A stretch of DNA of 64,000 bases. Origin: Leptolyngbya sp. PCC 7375 (GTDB taxonomy: Bacteria > Cyanobacteriota > Cyanobacteriia > Phormidesmidales > Phormidesmidaceae). The stretch's first letter is position 1. Each line of letters starts with the position of its first letter. The DNA lies in the NCBI RefSeq assembly GCF_000316115.1, contig NZ_JH993797.1:5008486-5072485 (forward strand), written 5' to 3'. A program made the translations under genes and the position numbers. Shown piece after piece: positions 9,345-18,482 of the stretch. A model generated the notes under the pieces. The model saw only the letters and a program-made list of their open reading frames with translations. It had not been told where the DNA came from and did no database searches.

Positions 9345-10670
9345 ATGCAACTCACCCCTTTCTGGCGGGAGCAGTGGAAACCGCTGGCGCTGATTGTGGC
9401 GGCGTTTCTGCTTTGCTTTTACCTGCCTGTCGAAGCATTACAACAATCTGAACGGTTACGCAATGCCTTTTGGGAAGCACTTTATCTGGTGCGCTGGTAT
9501 GCCCAAGAGCATGTGCTGCTGTGTTTAATGCCGGCTTTCTTCATTGCTGGGGCGATTGCGGTGTTCATCAGTCAGGATACCGTGATGAAATACCTGGGGC
9601 CGAAGGCCAATAAGGGGCTGGCTTATGGAGTCGCGTCGGTGTCAGGCACGATTCTGGCGGTGTGCTCCTGCACAGTGCTGCCGCTGTTCGCTGGCATTTA
9701 TCGTATAGGGGCTGGCTTAGGCCCGGCGATCGCCTTTCTTTACTCTGGCCCTGCCATCAATGTGCTGGCGATTATCCTGACGGCGCGAATTTTGGGACCG
9801 CAACTGGGCATTGCCCGTGCCGTTGGGGCGATTGTCTTCAGCATCGTGATTGGTTTGACAATGCAGTTTATCTTCCGCAACGATGCTCTGGAGCCGGTTA
9901 AAGCCCCCACGATGCTGCTGGATGAGGATGAAATGCGCCCCCTCTGGCAGAATGCTCTCTTCTTCGCGGTGCTGGTGGGCATTTTGATCTTTGCCAACTG
10001 GGCCAGGCCGGATGTGGCCGCAGGCATCTGGTTTACCCTCTACACCGTCAAATGGTGGATCACGGGCTTGCTGGGGCTGACGCTGGCGGCCATTCTGATT
10101 GGCTGGTATCACCTGAATCCGGGTAAAGTTCTGCTGATTGTTGGGGCCACGACAGTATTGTCCTGGCAGTTTCACCAGCAACCGCTCGTGCCTTTCTCAG
10201 CGGCGATTATCGGCTTATCTTGGCTAACCAGCACCAGTAAGGGCGAAGCTGAGGAATGGTTTGAATCGTCTTGGGACTATGCCAAGCAAATTCTGCCCCT
10301 GTTGTTGATTGGGGTGTTGATTGCCGGGGCTTTGCTGGGTCGCCCTGCTGGTCAGGAGGCGCTGATTCCCTCCGAGTGGATTACCTGGGCCGTGGGGGGC
10401 AATTCGATCTTTGCCAACTTCTTTGCCGCGATCGCAGGCGCATTTATGTACTTTGCCACCCTCACCGAAGTACCCATTCTGCAAGGACTGATTGGCAATG
10501 GCATGGGGCAGGGGCCAGCGTTGGCGTTATTACTGGCTGGTCCAGCGTTGTCACTGCCTAATATGCTGGTGATTCGCAGCATTATCGGCACAAAGAAGAC
10601 GGTCGTATTTGTCGGGCTCGTCGTTGTGATGGCAACAATTTCGGGAATTGTCTATGGGGCGTTTTTCTAA
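9345..10670 (+). CDS. DUF318/ArsP-family permease
   Basis: A 441-residue polytopic membrane protein of the permease family that includes ArsP and related metal or metalloid exporters. Two similar halves are visible, each with a glycine-rich segment; the first has the conserved CSCTVLPLFAGIYRIGAGLG, the second TLTEVPILQGLIGNGMGQGP. A thiol-bearing CSC motif suits a soft metal substrate. The ATG follows a strong AAGGAGGG. It forms an operon with the upstream redox protein under the MerR-type promoter. Metal or arsenical export is the likely job; the exact substrate cannot be read from sequence. Confidence 0.87.
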   Translation: MQLTPFWREQWKPLALIVAAFLLCFYLPVEALQQSERLRNAFWEALYLVRWYAQEHVLLCLMPAFFIAGAIAVFISQDTVMKYLGPKANKGLAYGVASVSGTILAVCSCTVLPLFAGIYRIGAGLGPAIAFLYSGPAINVLAIILTARILGPQLGIARAVGAIVFSIVIGLTMQFIFRNDALEPVKAPTMLLDEDEMRPLWQNALFFAVLVGILIFANWARPDVAAGIWFTLYTVKWWITGLLGLTLAAILIGWYHLNPGKVLLIVGATTVLSWQFHQQPLVPFSAAIIGLSWLTSTSKGEAEEWFESSWDYAKQILPLLLIGVLIAGALLGRPAGQEALIPSEWITWAVGGNSIFANFFAAIAGAFMYFATLTEVPILQGLIGNGMGQGPALALLLAGPALSLPNMLVIRSIIGTKKTVVFVGLVVVMATISGIVYGAFF

Positions 10671-10875
10671 ACCTAAGGGTTTTTGGCAATGTTTGATTGA
10701 TCCTGATTACGCTAAAACTACCCTCAGAGTCGCGCTTATTGCTGATCCCATTTTGTTTGTCATCAACCATGGAACAGCCTTGTGGCAAGGTCGAATGACT
10801 CAAGCCCTATGGTTGGATTGCTGCGCTATCTCGTCCCCTACGTGGTCACTAGGTTCGGGGCTTCTTCTCAAGACA
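10654..10875 (+). pseudogene. Frameshifted NrtS-like nitrate/nitrite transporter
   Basis: A frame starting at ATG 10654, overlapping the permease end by 17 bp, reads FWQCLIDPDYAKTTLRVALI and INHGTALWQGRMTQALW, then loses similarity. In the -1 frame from about 10812 it continues LLRYLVPYVVTRFGA. Together these match the small two-helix NrtS family (typical ALKVALVVGTLLxLINQGDAL...LTYLVPYxVSTYGA). A single -1 frameshift therefore breaks the gene, and its 3' end runs into a transposase remnant on the other strand. Family assignment is from memory of the consensus and should be checked by search. Confidence 0.6.
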
Positions 10876-11097
10876 TCCCGCCACCTGTTGATACAACTCA
10901 TCGAGTATCCATTCACTGTGTTCTCTCGCTTGGTTAAGCAAATCGAGGTCTGTCGGATAGCGAATATCGGCAGGCGCGCAACTGGCATCTACAATCAACT
11001 GCCCCTGATCCCCACTCGATGGCGGGTCGGGTGGGAGCATCTTGCCAGTGTGACCCAACGATTGTCCTGCGATAATTTGCCCCCGAACGGCAGATAA
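10849..11097 (-). pseudogene. Transposase remnant (IS5/IS1182-like)
   Basis: The minus strand encodes GQLIVDASCAPADIRYPTDL, then LDLLNQAREHSEWILDELYQQ and KKPRT, followed by stops. This is the conserved central DDE region of a transposase group common in cyanobacteria (GQLILDATCAPADIRYPTDL...LNEAR...KKPRTYR). The N-terminal and C-terminal thirds are absent and another frame shows only scraps. No terminal repeats were seen. It abuts the broken NrtS-like gene. Confidence 0.75.
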
Positions 11098-11468
11098 AAA
11101 TCTTGGAACGATAGCTGGCCAAGTGAAGATTGTCGTTATATTTACCTGAGTACATGCAAGGGTTTTGAGCAGTTTAACCACTTTTTCGTGCACTTAAGCG
11201 AATCTCAATAGAATGAAACCCTGGCTGAAGCTGAACGCTAGACTTCAACAGCAAACCCTAATTACACTAAACAACAACTGCTCAATTTGTTGCGTATGAA
11301 GATCTTGGTTGTTGTTTCTCTCGATTGTCACTATCGATCTTTCATGCCTGAACCACCGATTCCATCTGTTACTGTCAGATTACTGGATGTTGATTGATGG
11401 CTAAACGTGATTATTTAAGCGCAAGCGTCTAACGCACTGTTACTGCTTAATGGTGGTTATCAATACAC
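11098..11468. other. Intergenic region, nothing recognised
   Basis: No coding frame, tRNA or terminator was recognised between the transposase remnant and the converging membrane-protein gene. Some of it may be non-coding debris from the insertion sequence. Confidence 0.4.
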
Positions 11469-12308
11469 CTAATCTACCTGTCTGGCCTTTTGCAGTAGAC
11501 TCTCGCTATTTGAGCGATAAGCACTCACCCTATCCTGAGCAATTTGATAGCGCTCATCAGCTAATGGCACTTCGGCCATTAGATCAGAGGCTTGCTGCCA
11601 GCGGGCGGCTAATGCTAGCCAATCAGATGACGTCTCTGCCGTTGAACCATCCTTAGCAGCTTGCTCAGCAATGCGAACGGCTCGGGCAAACGAATCATAG
11701 GATTCAGGTAGGGGCAGATGAGCCGATGCTGTTTGCTTTGAAGCGTCAGTCACTGAAGGAGCCGTTGCCAACCGTTTATAAGCCCAAGCAGTGATACCGA
11801 TTAGTAAGAGAGCAACGGATAGACCGCCAATAATGTTGCCAAGAAACGACTTACGCTGACGCAGATCAGACTTAGACGCTCCCTCTGGCATGTCTGTTCG
11901 TAGCTTAGGACGCCTTAGATCACGCAGGGTACGCTTAACCCAATGGGGCTGCTTGAGGGTAATCATTTCTGCCCAAAGCAAATGATTATCAGGGGCGCGG
12001 CTAATTTCTTCAAGCCAGAGTAGTTGCTGTTCTTGGACAAGGCGACTATTAATTTTGACTCGCCGAATTCGGCGAGGAGCAATATTTTCTAGAATATTTC
12101 GAATATTTTCAACGACCACCGATTTCTCAAGCTGCTCATTGGTGGGAGCTTCACACAAAAGTTGAAGCACATTATCGACAAAGACAGCACGAGTACGGAT
12201 GCCGTTGTTTGCTAACCGATCGTTAAGAATTTGAATAATGGCCGCTACGCTGCCGTCTTGGGCTTGCCCAAAGACATCATTGATATCAGTAAGTGTAGTA
12301 GTATACAT
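11469..12308 (-). CDS. Conserved cyanobacterial protein with one membrane helix
   Basis: A 279-residue protein that I do not recognise beyond being cyanobacterial in style. Residues 1-120 are a soluble alpha/beta-looking domain (MYTTTLTDINDVFGQAQDGS). A basic linker (about 130-155) is followed by one hydrophobic helix (IIGGLSVALLLIGITAWAY) and a helical, polar C-terminal region of about 100 residues. The frame can be extended five codons upstream to a TTG, but the ATG at 12308 has GGAG nine bases before it, so it is preferred. The topology suggests a membrane-anchored protein with one domain on each side. Confidence 0.7.
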   Translation of the reverse strand: MYTTTLTDINDVFGQAQDGSVAAIIQILNDRLANNGIRTRAVFVDNVLQLLCEAPTNEQLEKSVVVENIRNILENIAPRRIRRVKINSRLVQEQQLLWLEEISRAPDNHLLWAEMITLKQPHWVKRTLRDLRRPKLRTDMPEGASKSDLRQRKSFLGNIIGGLSVALLLIGITAWAYKRLATAPSVTDASKQTASAHLPLPESYDSFARAVRIAEQAAKDGSTAETSSDWLALAARWQQASDLMAEVPLADERYQIAQDRVSAYRSNSESLLQKARQVD

Positions 12309-12358
12309 GCAAATAGTCTCCAAGAGACCATCACTACAATCATCCCAGAGTGGTAGAA

Positions 12359-12403
12359 CACCTGGTTACAGCTGACATCTAGTTGTACAAGATGTTCCAG
12401 GTG
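12359..12403. other. Nested inverted repeat between two minus-strand genes
   Basis: An outer 7-bp arm pair CACCTGG/CCAGGTG encloses an inner 6-bp pair ACATCT/AGATGT around AGTTGTACA. It lies between the histidine phosphatase gene and the start of the next gene on the same strand. There is no T-run, so it may be a protein-binding site or an mRNA structure rather than a terminator. Confidence 0.4.
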
Positions 12404-12505
12404 CTGGGCATTAAGGTTACCTCAAAAATGTCATGGCTATCCAACTTACTCCGGAATTTCCGTATATATATGGATAGCCTGCAAAAAATTGAGTACCTTG
12501 ATGGT

Positions 12506-13165
12506 TCAAGTATTCTGCCCTAGATGGGGAGTTTCATTAAACTTTAAAATTTTCCAGCACTCTGAGTTATGCTGACGGTCTTTGGTCAGATCCGGATTAA
12601 GTAGCCAGAACTCAAATAGGGCAGTGTGGCGAATGGGAATTTGCCAGGTGCGATCGCACCCTAAAATCACCCTGATTAGCTGCTGCATAAAGCCCCCATG
12701 GGTCACCATCCAAACCCAATCACCGGGTTGATGGCGCTGCCACAGGGTTTGATACCAGTTTGCCGCCCGCTGATAAGCTGCCACTAACGTTTCGGCTTCA
12801 GGTACAGGCTGATAATCTAACGTTTTTGTTAACGCCTCACAGATCTGGGGATAACGGTTACTCGCCTCAGCCCAAGTTAAACCTTGAAAAATTCCCTGGT
12901 GTAGCTCTTGTAGGGCCACTTCATACTGGATGGGGCGTTCAATTAATGCGTCTAAATAAACCGCCGTCTCAACCGCGCGCTGTAACGGACTGCTGTAAAT
13001 GCAGACAGGGACAGGTTGATATTCCTGTAAATACGCTGCCAACTGACGAGCCTGCCATTGGCCTGTAGCGGATAGAGCCGTAGACATTTGCCCTTCTAAA
13101 CGGCCCTCTAGATTTCCAAGTGATTCACCGTGCCGAACCAACAGTAACTTCAGATACTCAGCCAT
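12506..13165 (-). CDS. Histidine phosphatase family protein (GpmB-like)
   Basis: A 219-residue member of the phosphoglycerate mutase-like histidine phosphatase superfamily. The phosphate-pocket motif LLLVRHGESLGN is at residues 8-19 with the catalytic histidine, and the second histidine motif MVTHGGFMQQL is near residue 155. The acid donor region (LQELHQGIFQG) is also present. The length is normal for cofactor-independent phosphatases of this type rather than the longer glycolytic mutases. The substrate cannot be told from sequence. It diverges from ndhM across about 140 bp. Confidence 0.85.
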   Translation of the reverse strand: MAEYLKLLLVRHGESLGNLEGRLEGQMSTALSATGQWQARQLAAYLQEYQPVPVCIYSSPLQRAVETAVYLDALIERPIQYEVALQELHQGIFQGLTWAEASNRYPQICEALTKTLDYQPVPEAETLVAAYQRAANWYQTLWQRHQPGDWVWMVTHGGFMQQLIRVILGCDRTWQIPIRHTALFEFWLLNPDLTKDRQHNSECWKILKFNETPHLGQNT

Positions 13166-13304
13166 CCCTTATCTTGCAGCGCTTGACTCAACACTCGTGA
13201 AGTATAGGAATATATGAATTACCCACAAAGCTAAAAAATCGCCCATAAAGCGGTTGCGAGGAAACGTTTACAATATAGGCGTCTTCAACCATGCAACTAA
13301 ATCC

Positions 13305-13646
13305 ATGCTGCTCAAGTCCACCACACGTCATATCCATATCTTTGCGGCAGACATTGAGAACAATGAGCTTGTGCCTAGTGAGAATCAACTGACGTTAGAC
13401 GTTGATCCCGACAACGAGTTTAATTGGACTGATGAGGCTCTGCAGCAGATTTATAAAGAATTTGATCGATTAGTTGAAGCCGCCACCGGGGAAGCACTTA
13501 CCGATTACAACTTACGTCGCATCGGCTCTGATCTTGAGCATTTTGTGAGAATGTTGCTGCAATCAGGTCAAATTAGCTACAACCTGAGAAGTCGGGTACT
13601 CAACTATAGTATGGGCTTACCCCGCGTGGTATCTGAGAGTGATTAA
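13305..13646 (+). CDS. ndhM: NAD(P)H-quinone oxidoreductase subunit M (NdhM)
   Basis: A 113-residue oxygenic-photosynthesis-specific subunit of the NDH-1 complex, peripheral on the thylakoid membrane. The sequence has the family signature: MLLKSTTRHIHIFAADIENN, LTLDVDPDNEFNW, LTDYNLRRIGSDLEHF and a C-terminal NYSMGLP. The frame is open 17 codons further upstream, but family homology begins exactly at the ATG at 13305. NDH-1 carries out cyclic electron flow and respiration. Its last 8 bases overlap the start of the PP2C gene, implying cotranscription with that signalling gene. Confidence 0.95.
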   Translation: MLLKSTTRHIHIFAADIENNELVPSENQLTLDVDPDNEFNWTDEALQQIYKEFDRLVEAATGEALTDYNLRRIGSDLEHFVRMLLQSGQISYNLRSRVLNYSMGLPRVVSESD

Positions 13647-15930
13647 GTGTCCAAACCCTGAATGTCAGGTCATTAATCCAGAGGGCAATGAGCATTGCAC
13701 CTCCTGTCAAACTTTTCTGCCTCACCGTTACCTATGGGCCGTGGGACAGGGGAAGTTGGCTCTTGACCATCTGGATAAACGTTATGCCTGGCAGCATCAG
13801 CAGATTGTGCTAGATACTGAGCCTGGAATTCCCCCGGTATCACCGGAACCTGTTCCAGCTCATATTTGGCCATATTTGATACTGGCCTCCCACGGACTAC
13901 ATGTGCCCCAACCCTATGCCCTGCTCAACAAAGGCACAGGGCGTGAGATGTTGCTTTTAGATGCAGCAGCCATTGCTGCTGAACCTGGTGATAACCAGCC
14001 CAAACTGCTGCCTACCCTCATGGAGGAATGGCCGACGGCTTCATCCCTAAGGCAGCTTAACTGGCTGTGGCAAATAGCAGGTTTATGGTCAGACTTTACC
14101 GAGCAACAAGTTGCTGGCAGTCTGCTATCTAAGACGCTTTTACGGGTTCATGGTTCGTTGGTGCGGCTGCTGGAGCTGACCAATGATTTGCAGGCGGTCA
14201 CACTTAGTGATTTAGGAAAATTTTGGCAATCACTGGTCCCTGAGGCGCAACCCTCGATTCGAGAGTTTTTCGAAAGTCTGTGTGACCAACTTACGACTGG
14301 CAAGATTAAGACACCAGAGGTCTTGAGAGCTTGTCTGGACCAGGCAATTGCAGTGACAACTAAAGGCTATCAGGCGGACTATAGTCTGTCAGTACTGACC
14401 GATCAAGGTCCTAGTCGCAAGCGTAATGAAGATGCTTGCTATCCAGCCAGCGGGACGAACCAAACCCATGCTGCCGGACCTAATAGTAAGCGCCGCAGTC
14501 AGCAACCCCTGCTGCTACTGGTCTGTGACGGAATTGGTGGGCACGAAGGTGGAGATGTAGCCAGCCAGCTTGCGATCGCAACTATCCAACAACAACTGGC
14601 CCCGCTGTTAGACGAACTGGCCCATCAGCCCCAGCATGACCCCATAGCAGTTAACCTGGCCATTGAACAAGCTATTGGTGTCGCTAATGACAATATCTCT
14701 GAGCATAATGACCGGGGGCAACGTCAGGCGCGCGATCGCATGGGCACCACCTTGGTCATGGTGCTGATTGTTGGTGCCCAAATTTACATTGCCCATGTGG
14801 GCGATAGCCGCGCCTACCGCATCAGTGCTAACAGCTGCCGCCAGATTACCTTTGATGATGATGTAGCAGCTCGCGAAGTCCGCCTGGGATATGGATTCTA
14901 TGCCGATGTGGTGAATCGCCCAGCCACAGGAGCATTGATTCAGGCTTTAGGCATGGGACATTCCACTGCACTCCATGTAGCCATAAAACGCTTAATCCTT
15001 GACGATGACATCGTTTTGCTCCTGTGCTCCGATGGATTAAGTGACTATGATCGGGTTGAACAATCTTGGCAAACCCATCTATTACCAGTACTAACAGGCC
15101 AATCAAAGCCTGCCACAGCCGCCACTAACCTGGTCAAGCTCGCCAATTCCTATAACGGTCATGACAACGTCACAGTTGGGGTAGTCGCAGGTCGCACCCA
15201 AGCCTTAAAACCGCCTAGGGTACCGATACCATCCCCCAATCAACTAGCCTTTTCTGTCCCAACCCAGTCTCAACGAACGGTGGCCTCCTCCCAGGCAACG
15301 GTCATTGCTAGAGAGGCTCCCCCTGCTGCCCAACCAATCAAGAAAAAGTCGAGCCTATGGCCAGTTTTGCTCGGGCTAGTGGCCATTCTGGGTACAGCAA
15401 CCACGTTGACCATGGTGTTTTTTAGGGAGCTTTCCATTAGCTCAGAAACTGGAGTTCCCGAAACTATTCCGGAGGAAACTGGTCAAGAAACACAGACAGT
15501 AGGTATTTCTGACGATGAGTTGACCAATCCACTTTTAACGCCAGGAAGCTATTTACAATTAAGGCAACCCGTTGAGCTGGTGGCGGCTCCCCAAACCCCC
15601 GAGGACGATAATAGTGATCAACTGGGACAACTTACGGATGGTGCCATTGTCCAAGTTTTAACCCGACAGGAGCCAGCGGCTGATCAATCCCGCTGGGTCA
15701 AGCTAAAAGTCTGTGCTGTTCCTGCGGTTGGTCAGTCTACTGACCAACCGCCAACCAGCACCGCAGAAACTGGACCACGTACCAGTGAATTAGATCCAGC
15801 TAATTCCAATTCAGTTGTCACAACCCCTGGAACCATTCCACTAACTTCTGGAGAAGAAGGCTGGGTGCTAGAAGCAGAGTTGGCGCAAATTGCTCGCACT
15901 GCTGAGGTACTCAACTGCCCTCCCGAATAG
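13639..15930 (+). CDS. PP2C-type protein phosphatase with zinc ribbon and membrane helix
   Basis: A 763-residue protein. The N-terminus is a zinc ribbon (CPNPEC...CTSC, residues 4-23). A helical region follows, then a PP2C phosphatase domain at about 255-520 with the metal-binding and core motifs DQGPSRKRNEDA, VCDGIGGHEGG, RMGTTL, AHVGDSRAYRI, LLCSDGLSDY and GHDNVTVGVV. A single hydrophobic helix lies near 570-592. The last 130 residues resemble an SH3-like domain (LRQPVELVA...EGWVLEAEL). It should dephosphorylate Ser/Thr-phosphorylated proteins at the membrane. The start is GTG at 13639, because the zinc ribbon begins at once. The next gene encodes a phosphothreonine-reading FHA domain, so the two probably act in one pathway. 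Confidence 0.9.
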   Translation: MIKCPNPECQVINPEGNEHCTSCQTFLPHRYLWAVGQGKLALDHLDKRYAWQHQQIVLDTEPGIPPVSPEPVPAHIWPYLILASHGLHVPQPYALLNKGTGREMLLLDAAAIAAEPGDNQPKLLPTLMEEWPTASSLRQLNWLWQIAGLWSDFTEQQVAGSLLSKTLLRVHGSLVRLLELTNDLQAVTLSDLGKFWQSLVPEAQPSIREFFESLCDQLTTGKIKTPEVLRACLDQAIAVTTKGYQADYSLSVLTDQGPSRKRNEDACYPASGTNQTHAAGPNSKRRSQQPLLLLVCDGIGGHEGGDVASQLAIATIQQQLAPLLDELAHQPQHDPIAVNLAIEQAIGVANDNISEHNDRGQRQARDRMGTTLVMVLIVGAQIYIAHVGDSRAYRISANSCRQITFDDDVAAREVRLGYGFYADVVNRPATGALIQALGMGHSTALHVAIKRLILDDDIVLLLCSDGLSDYDRVEQSWQTHLLPVLTGQSKPATAATNLVKLANSYNGHDNVTVGVVAGRTQALKPPRVPIPSPNQLAFSVPTQSQRTVASSQATVIAREAPPAAQPIKKKSSLWPVLLGLVAILGTATTLTMVFFRELSISSETGVPETIPEETGQETQTVGISDDELTNPLLTPGSYLQLRQPVELVAAPQTPEDDNSDQLGQLTDGAIVQVLTRQEPAADQSRWVKLKVCAVPAVGQSTDQPPTSTAETGPRTSELDPANSNSVVTTPGTIPLTSGEEGWVLEAELAQIARTAEVLNCPPE

Positions 15931-15964
15931 GTGTGTATTGTATTTTTACTGTGGCAGGACGTTT

Positions 15965-17611
15965 ATGACCGCTTCTATGTCATCTTCTTCAGAGTCACTT
16001 TGTCTATGGCTTGCATTGGATCGGCTCACGGCAGCTGATCCAGAACATTACGCTATTTGGGTGCTCAAGTCTCCATTTCCCAGTGGCCATGTGCATCATG
16101 ACCGGATTTGGAACCATACCTTATCCCAAGCCTGGCAAACCTGGCAGGCAATGTTTTCGTTACGCGGTCTGCCCCAGGTTCCCCATATACCATCCGCCTA
16201 TGTACCCCAATTATTGCTAGACGAGAATAATGATTTGTCCAAGTCTAGTCAGACCAATAGCTACAGCAGTCGGTTAATGCAGCACCTGGGGCTTAATCTT
16301 TGGCAGTGGCTGTTTGATGGCCCCGTCCAAAGTAGCCTGGACCACAGTTGCGGTATTGCTCAAGGTCAGAGCACGGTCATGCGCTTGCGGTTGGAAATAC
16401 GAGATCCAGAACTGATCAGCGTGCCCTGGGAAATTATGCAGTCCCAACCCGGACGTCCGGCAGTGGCGCTTAACCAGCAGATCTTGTTTAGTCGCACCAC
16501 CAGTGACGTTGATCCCTTAGCTGATTGGGGCTTGGACAATGGGCTGAAAATATTATTGGTCGTCGGTCATGACGATGGGGGGGCGTCAGACGATCGGGCT
16601 GCAGCCACCCTGAGTCTTGAGAAAGAAGCCGATCTGCTCAAAAACATTCTGGAAAGCAGAGCCGACTCCAGACCCGGTCGCCGGGTGGTGCGTCAGGTAG
16701 ATGTGCTGCTACAGCCTTCGCCAGCAGAGCTTGTACAACATTTAGAGCGCTATCGTTACAATGTCTTTTTCTACGCTGGCCATGGCATCCCTGCTCCCGA
16801 TGGTGGACTCTTGTTTCTCCAGCCCAATGCCACCCTCAACGGTACAGAGCTAGCCCAGGTGCTCACCCGCTGTCGTGTGAAGCTAGCTGTATTCAATACC
16901 TGCTGGGGTGCCCAGCCCGAATGCAGCGGCCAGCAGGCCATTCCCCGCAGCAGCCTGGCAGAAGTCTTACTGCACCATGGCGTCCCCGCTGTATTGGCGA
17001 TGCGGGATTCCATTGCCGATGAGGAAGCTTTGAGCTTTATTCAGAAATTTGCCCAAGCATTAGCCGAGCGGAAACCCGTGGATGAAGCGGTTGCGATCGC
17101 ACGTCAGCACTTGCTAACACTCTACAAATTCAATCAACCCGCATGGACCTTGCCCGTGCTCTACATGCACCCCGACTTTGATGGGGAATTGCTCACCCCC
17201 ATGCCCACAGACATTACCCGTCTCCCTGGCGATTCCGGCATTGGTGGCCGTGCTGCTGCCCACACCATCAGCATTCGTGAAATTGGTGGCGATGGCAAAG
17301 TATGGCCAATTTATCGAGGTTTAATGCGCGTGGGACGTCTGCCCGACAATGATCTCGTCATAGGAGAGCCCTGGGTATCTAGCAAGCACGCTGAAATTTT
17401 CTATCGTCGTGCCGCTGCTGCGGAAGAAGCCTCAGAACCCACCTACTTTTTGCGGGACTTCTCACGTTATGGCACCTACTATCTCAGTGACGAAGGATGG
17501 CAGCAAATCCATCGCCAAGAAATTTCCCTATCATCAGGCACACAATTGCGCTTTGGTAGCTCAGATGGCTGTTTGCTAGAATTTTTAATCGAGCCTACTG
17601 AAGAGACCTAG
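15965..17611 (+). CDS. CHAT-domain protease-like protein with C-terminal FHA domain
   Basis: A 548-residue protein. The CHAT (caspase-like) domain spans about residues 110-420; the catalytic His is in YAGHGIPAPDGG and the Cys in FNTCWGAQPE, both intact. The C-terminus (about 450-548) is an FHA domain: VGRLPDNDLVI, WVSSKHAEIF and the phosphothreonine-binding arginine and serine are visible. I chose the ATG at 15965, which follows AGGA; the frame extends further only into the previous gene. FHA domains bind phosphothreonine, and the upstream gene is a PP2C phosphatase, so a phosphorylation-controlled protease is a reasonable inference. Its substrate is unknown. Confidence 0.88.
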   Translation: MTASMSSSSESLCLWLALDRLTAADPEHYAIWVLKSPFPSGHVHHDRIWNHTLSQAWQTWQAMFSLRGLPQVPHIPSAYVPQLLLDENNDLSKSSQTNSYSSRLMQHLGLNLWQWLFDGPVQSSLDHSCGIAQGQSTVMRLRLEIRDPELISVPWEIMQSQPGRPAVALNQQILFSRTTSDVDPLADWGLDNGLKILLVVGHDDGGASDDRAAATLSLEKEADLLKNILESRADSRPGRRVVRQVDVLLQPSPAELVQHLERYRYNVFFYAGHGIPAPDGGLLFLQPNATLNGTELAQVLTRCRVKLAVFNTCWGAQPECSGQQAIPRSSLAEVLLHHGVPAVLAMRDSIADEEALSFIQKFAQALAERKPVDEAVAIARQHLLTLYKFNQPAWTLPVLYMHPDFDGELLTPMPTDITRLPGDSGIGGRAAAHTISIREIGGDGKVWPIYRGLMRVGRLPDNDLVIGEPWVSSKHAEIFYRRAAAAEEASEPTYFLRDFSRYGTYYLSDEGWQQIHRQEISLSSGTQLRFGSSDGCLLEFLIEPTEET

Positions 17612-17796
17612 AACTCCCATAATTTGGTCAATCTCAGAGCTGCCTTTAGATAAAATTTCGATGTTTGGGTATACGAACTTACGTCTTTTAGCGTAAGTTT
17701 GCCGTAAGTTCAATAATTAGATGCGGAACACTTGGAATCAAGCCTGTATCCTCTTCCTGTCACAGCTCAATGAACTTATGGGAGGGTAAAACTACC

Positions 17797-18381
17797 ATGG
17801 TCAACCACAAAAATTCTTCTTCGCAGCAACATCTATCCGCAGAAAATCTGGCTCAGCAGGAAATGCTGCAGTCAATTTTGGCACTTCAAGAACCTTATCC
17901 ATGGACCCCTGCAGAATCATCGGATTATTTTGCAGAGGCTACTGCCGCTGGTGATGAGCTAGCACTGTCAGATGAGGAAGCCAAGATTGGTTGGCAAGCA
18001 TTCTCAGCTCAACTGGATGCATTTTGGGGTGGAACTCCTGTACAAGTAGCTTTAGCCCAGCGTTTTGCTAGTCGTCTATCTGAAGACGTGATTAATCAAA
18101 TCACGACTAAAGCCGCTCAAGTGGTCAATACTGGTCGACCACTGGCAGAGCAGCTAATTACCTGTGTGCGCGACACTCTCACTGGATGGGATGAAGCCGA
18201 TCTGCAGGTTATGGCCCGTCCTTTAGCTCACGCCATGCGTGGTCAAGAGGAAATATTGGATGCCACCATTAACTCAGTGCGTGACATCGAATGGGAATCC
18301 CTATCTTCGATGGAACAAGCCCGTATCAGTCTGGCAGCAGCTAGATGGGCCATCGACTATGTCACCACAGAGCAAAAATAA
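17797..18381 (+). CDS. Conserved hypothetical alpha-helical protein
   Basis: A 194-residue acidic, soluble, largely helical protein without signal peptide or membrane segment. I do not recognise a family. The ATG at 17797 (MVNHKNSSSQQHLSAENLAQ) is preceded by GGGAGGG at 17780-17786 with normal spacing, so it is preferred over an ATG nine codons upstream. It follows the CHAT-FHA gene by 185 bp and may be part of the same signalling locus. Confidence 0.65.
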   Translation: MVNHKNSSSQQHLSAENLAQQEMLQSILALQEPYPWTPAESSDYFAEATAAGDELALSDEEAKIGWQAFSAQLDAFWGGTPVQVALAQRFASRLSEDVINQITTKAAQVVNTGRPLAEQLITCVRDTLTGWDEADLQVMARPLAHAMRGQEEILDATINSVRDIEWESLSSMEQARISLAAARWAIDYVTTEQK

Positions 18382-18482
18382 GTAACTGACCCTAGCCCCA
18401 CCGAAAGAAACATCTAAGGGGTGACGTATAGTTATCGGGCTTCATTTAACCTCAGAAGTGTTCGCTTACCCTTGGTACGCCT

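Noticed and set aside
9717..10181. Long minus-strand frames opposite the permease
   Set aside because: They are antisense shadows of the polytopic permease, with no ribosome site or family match.
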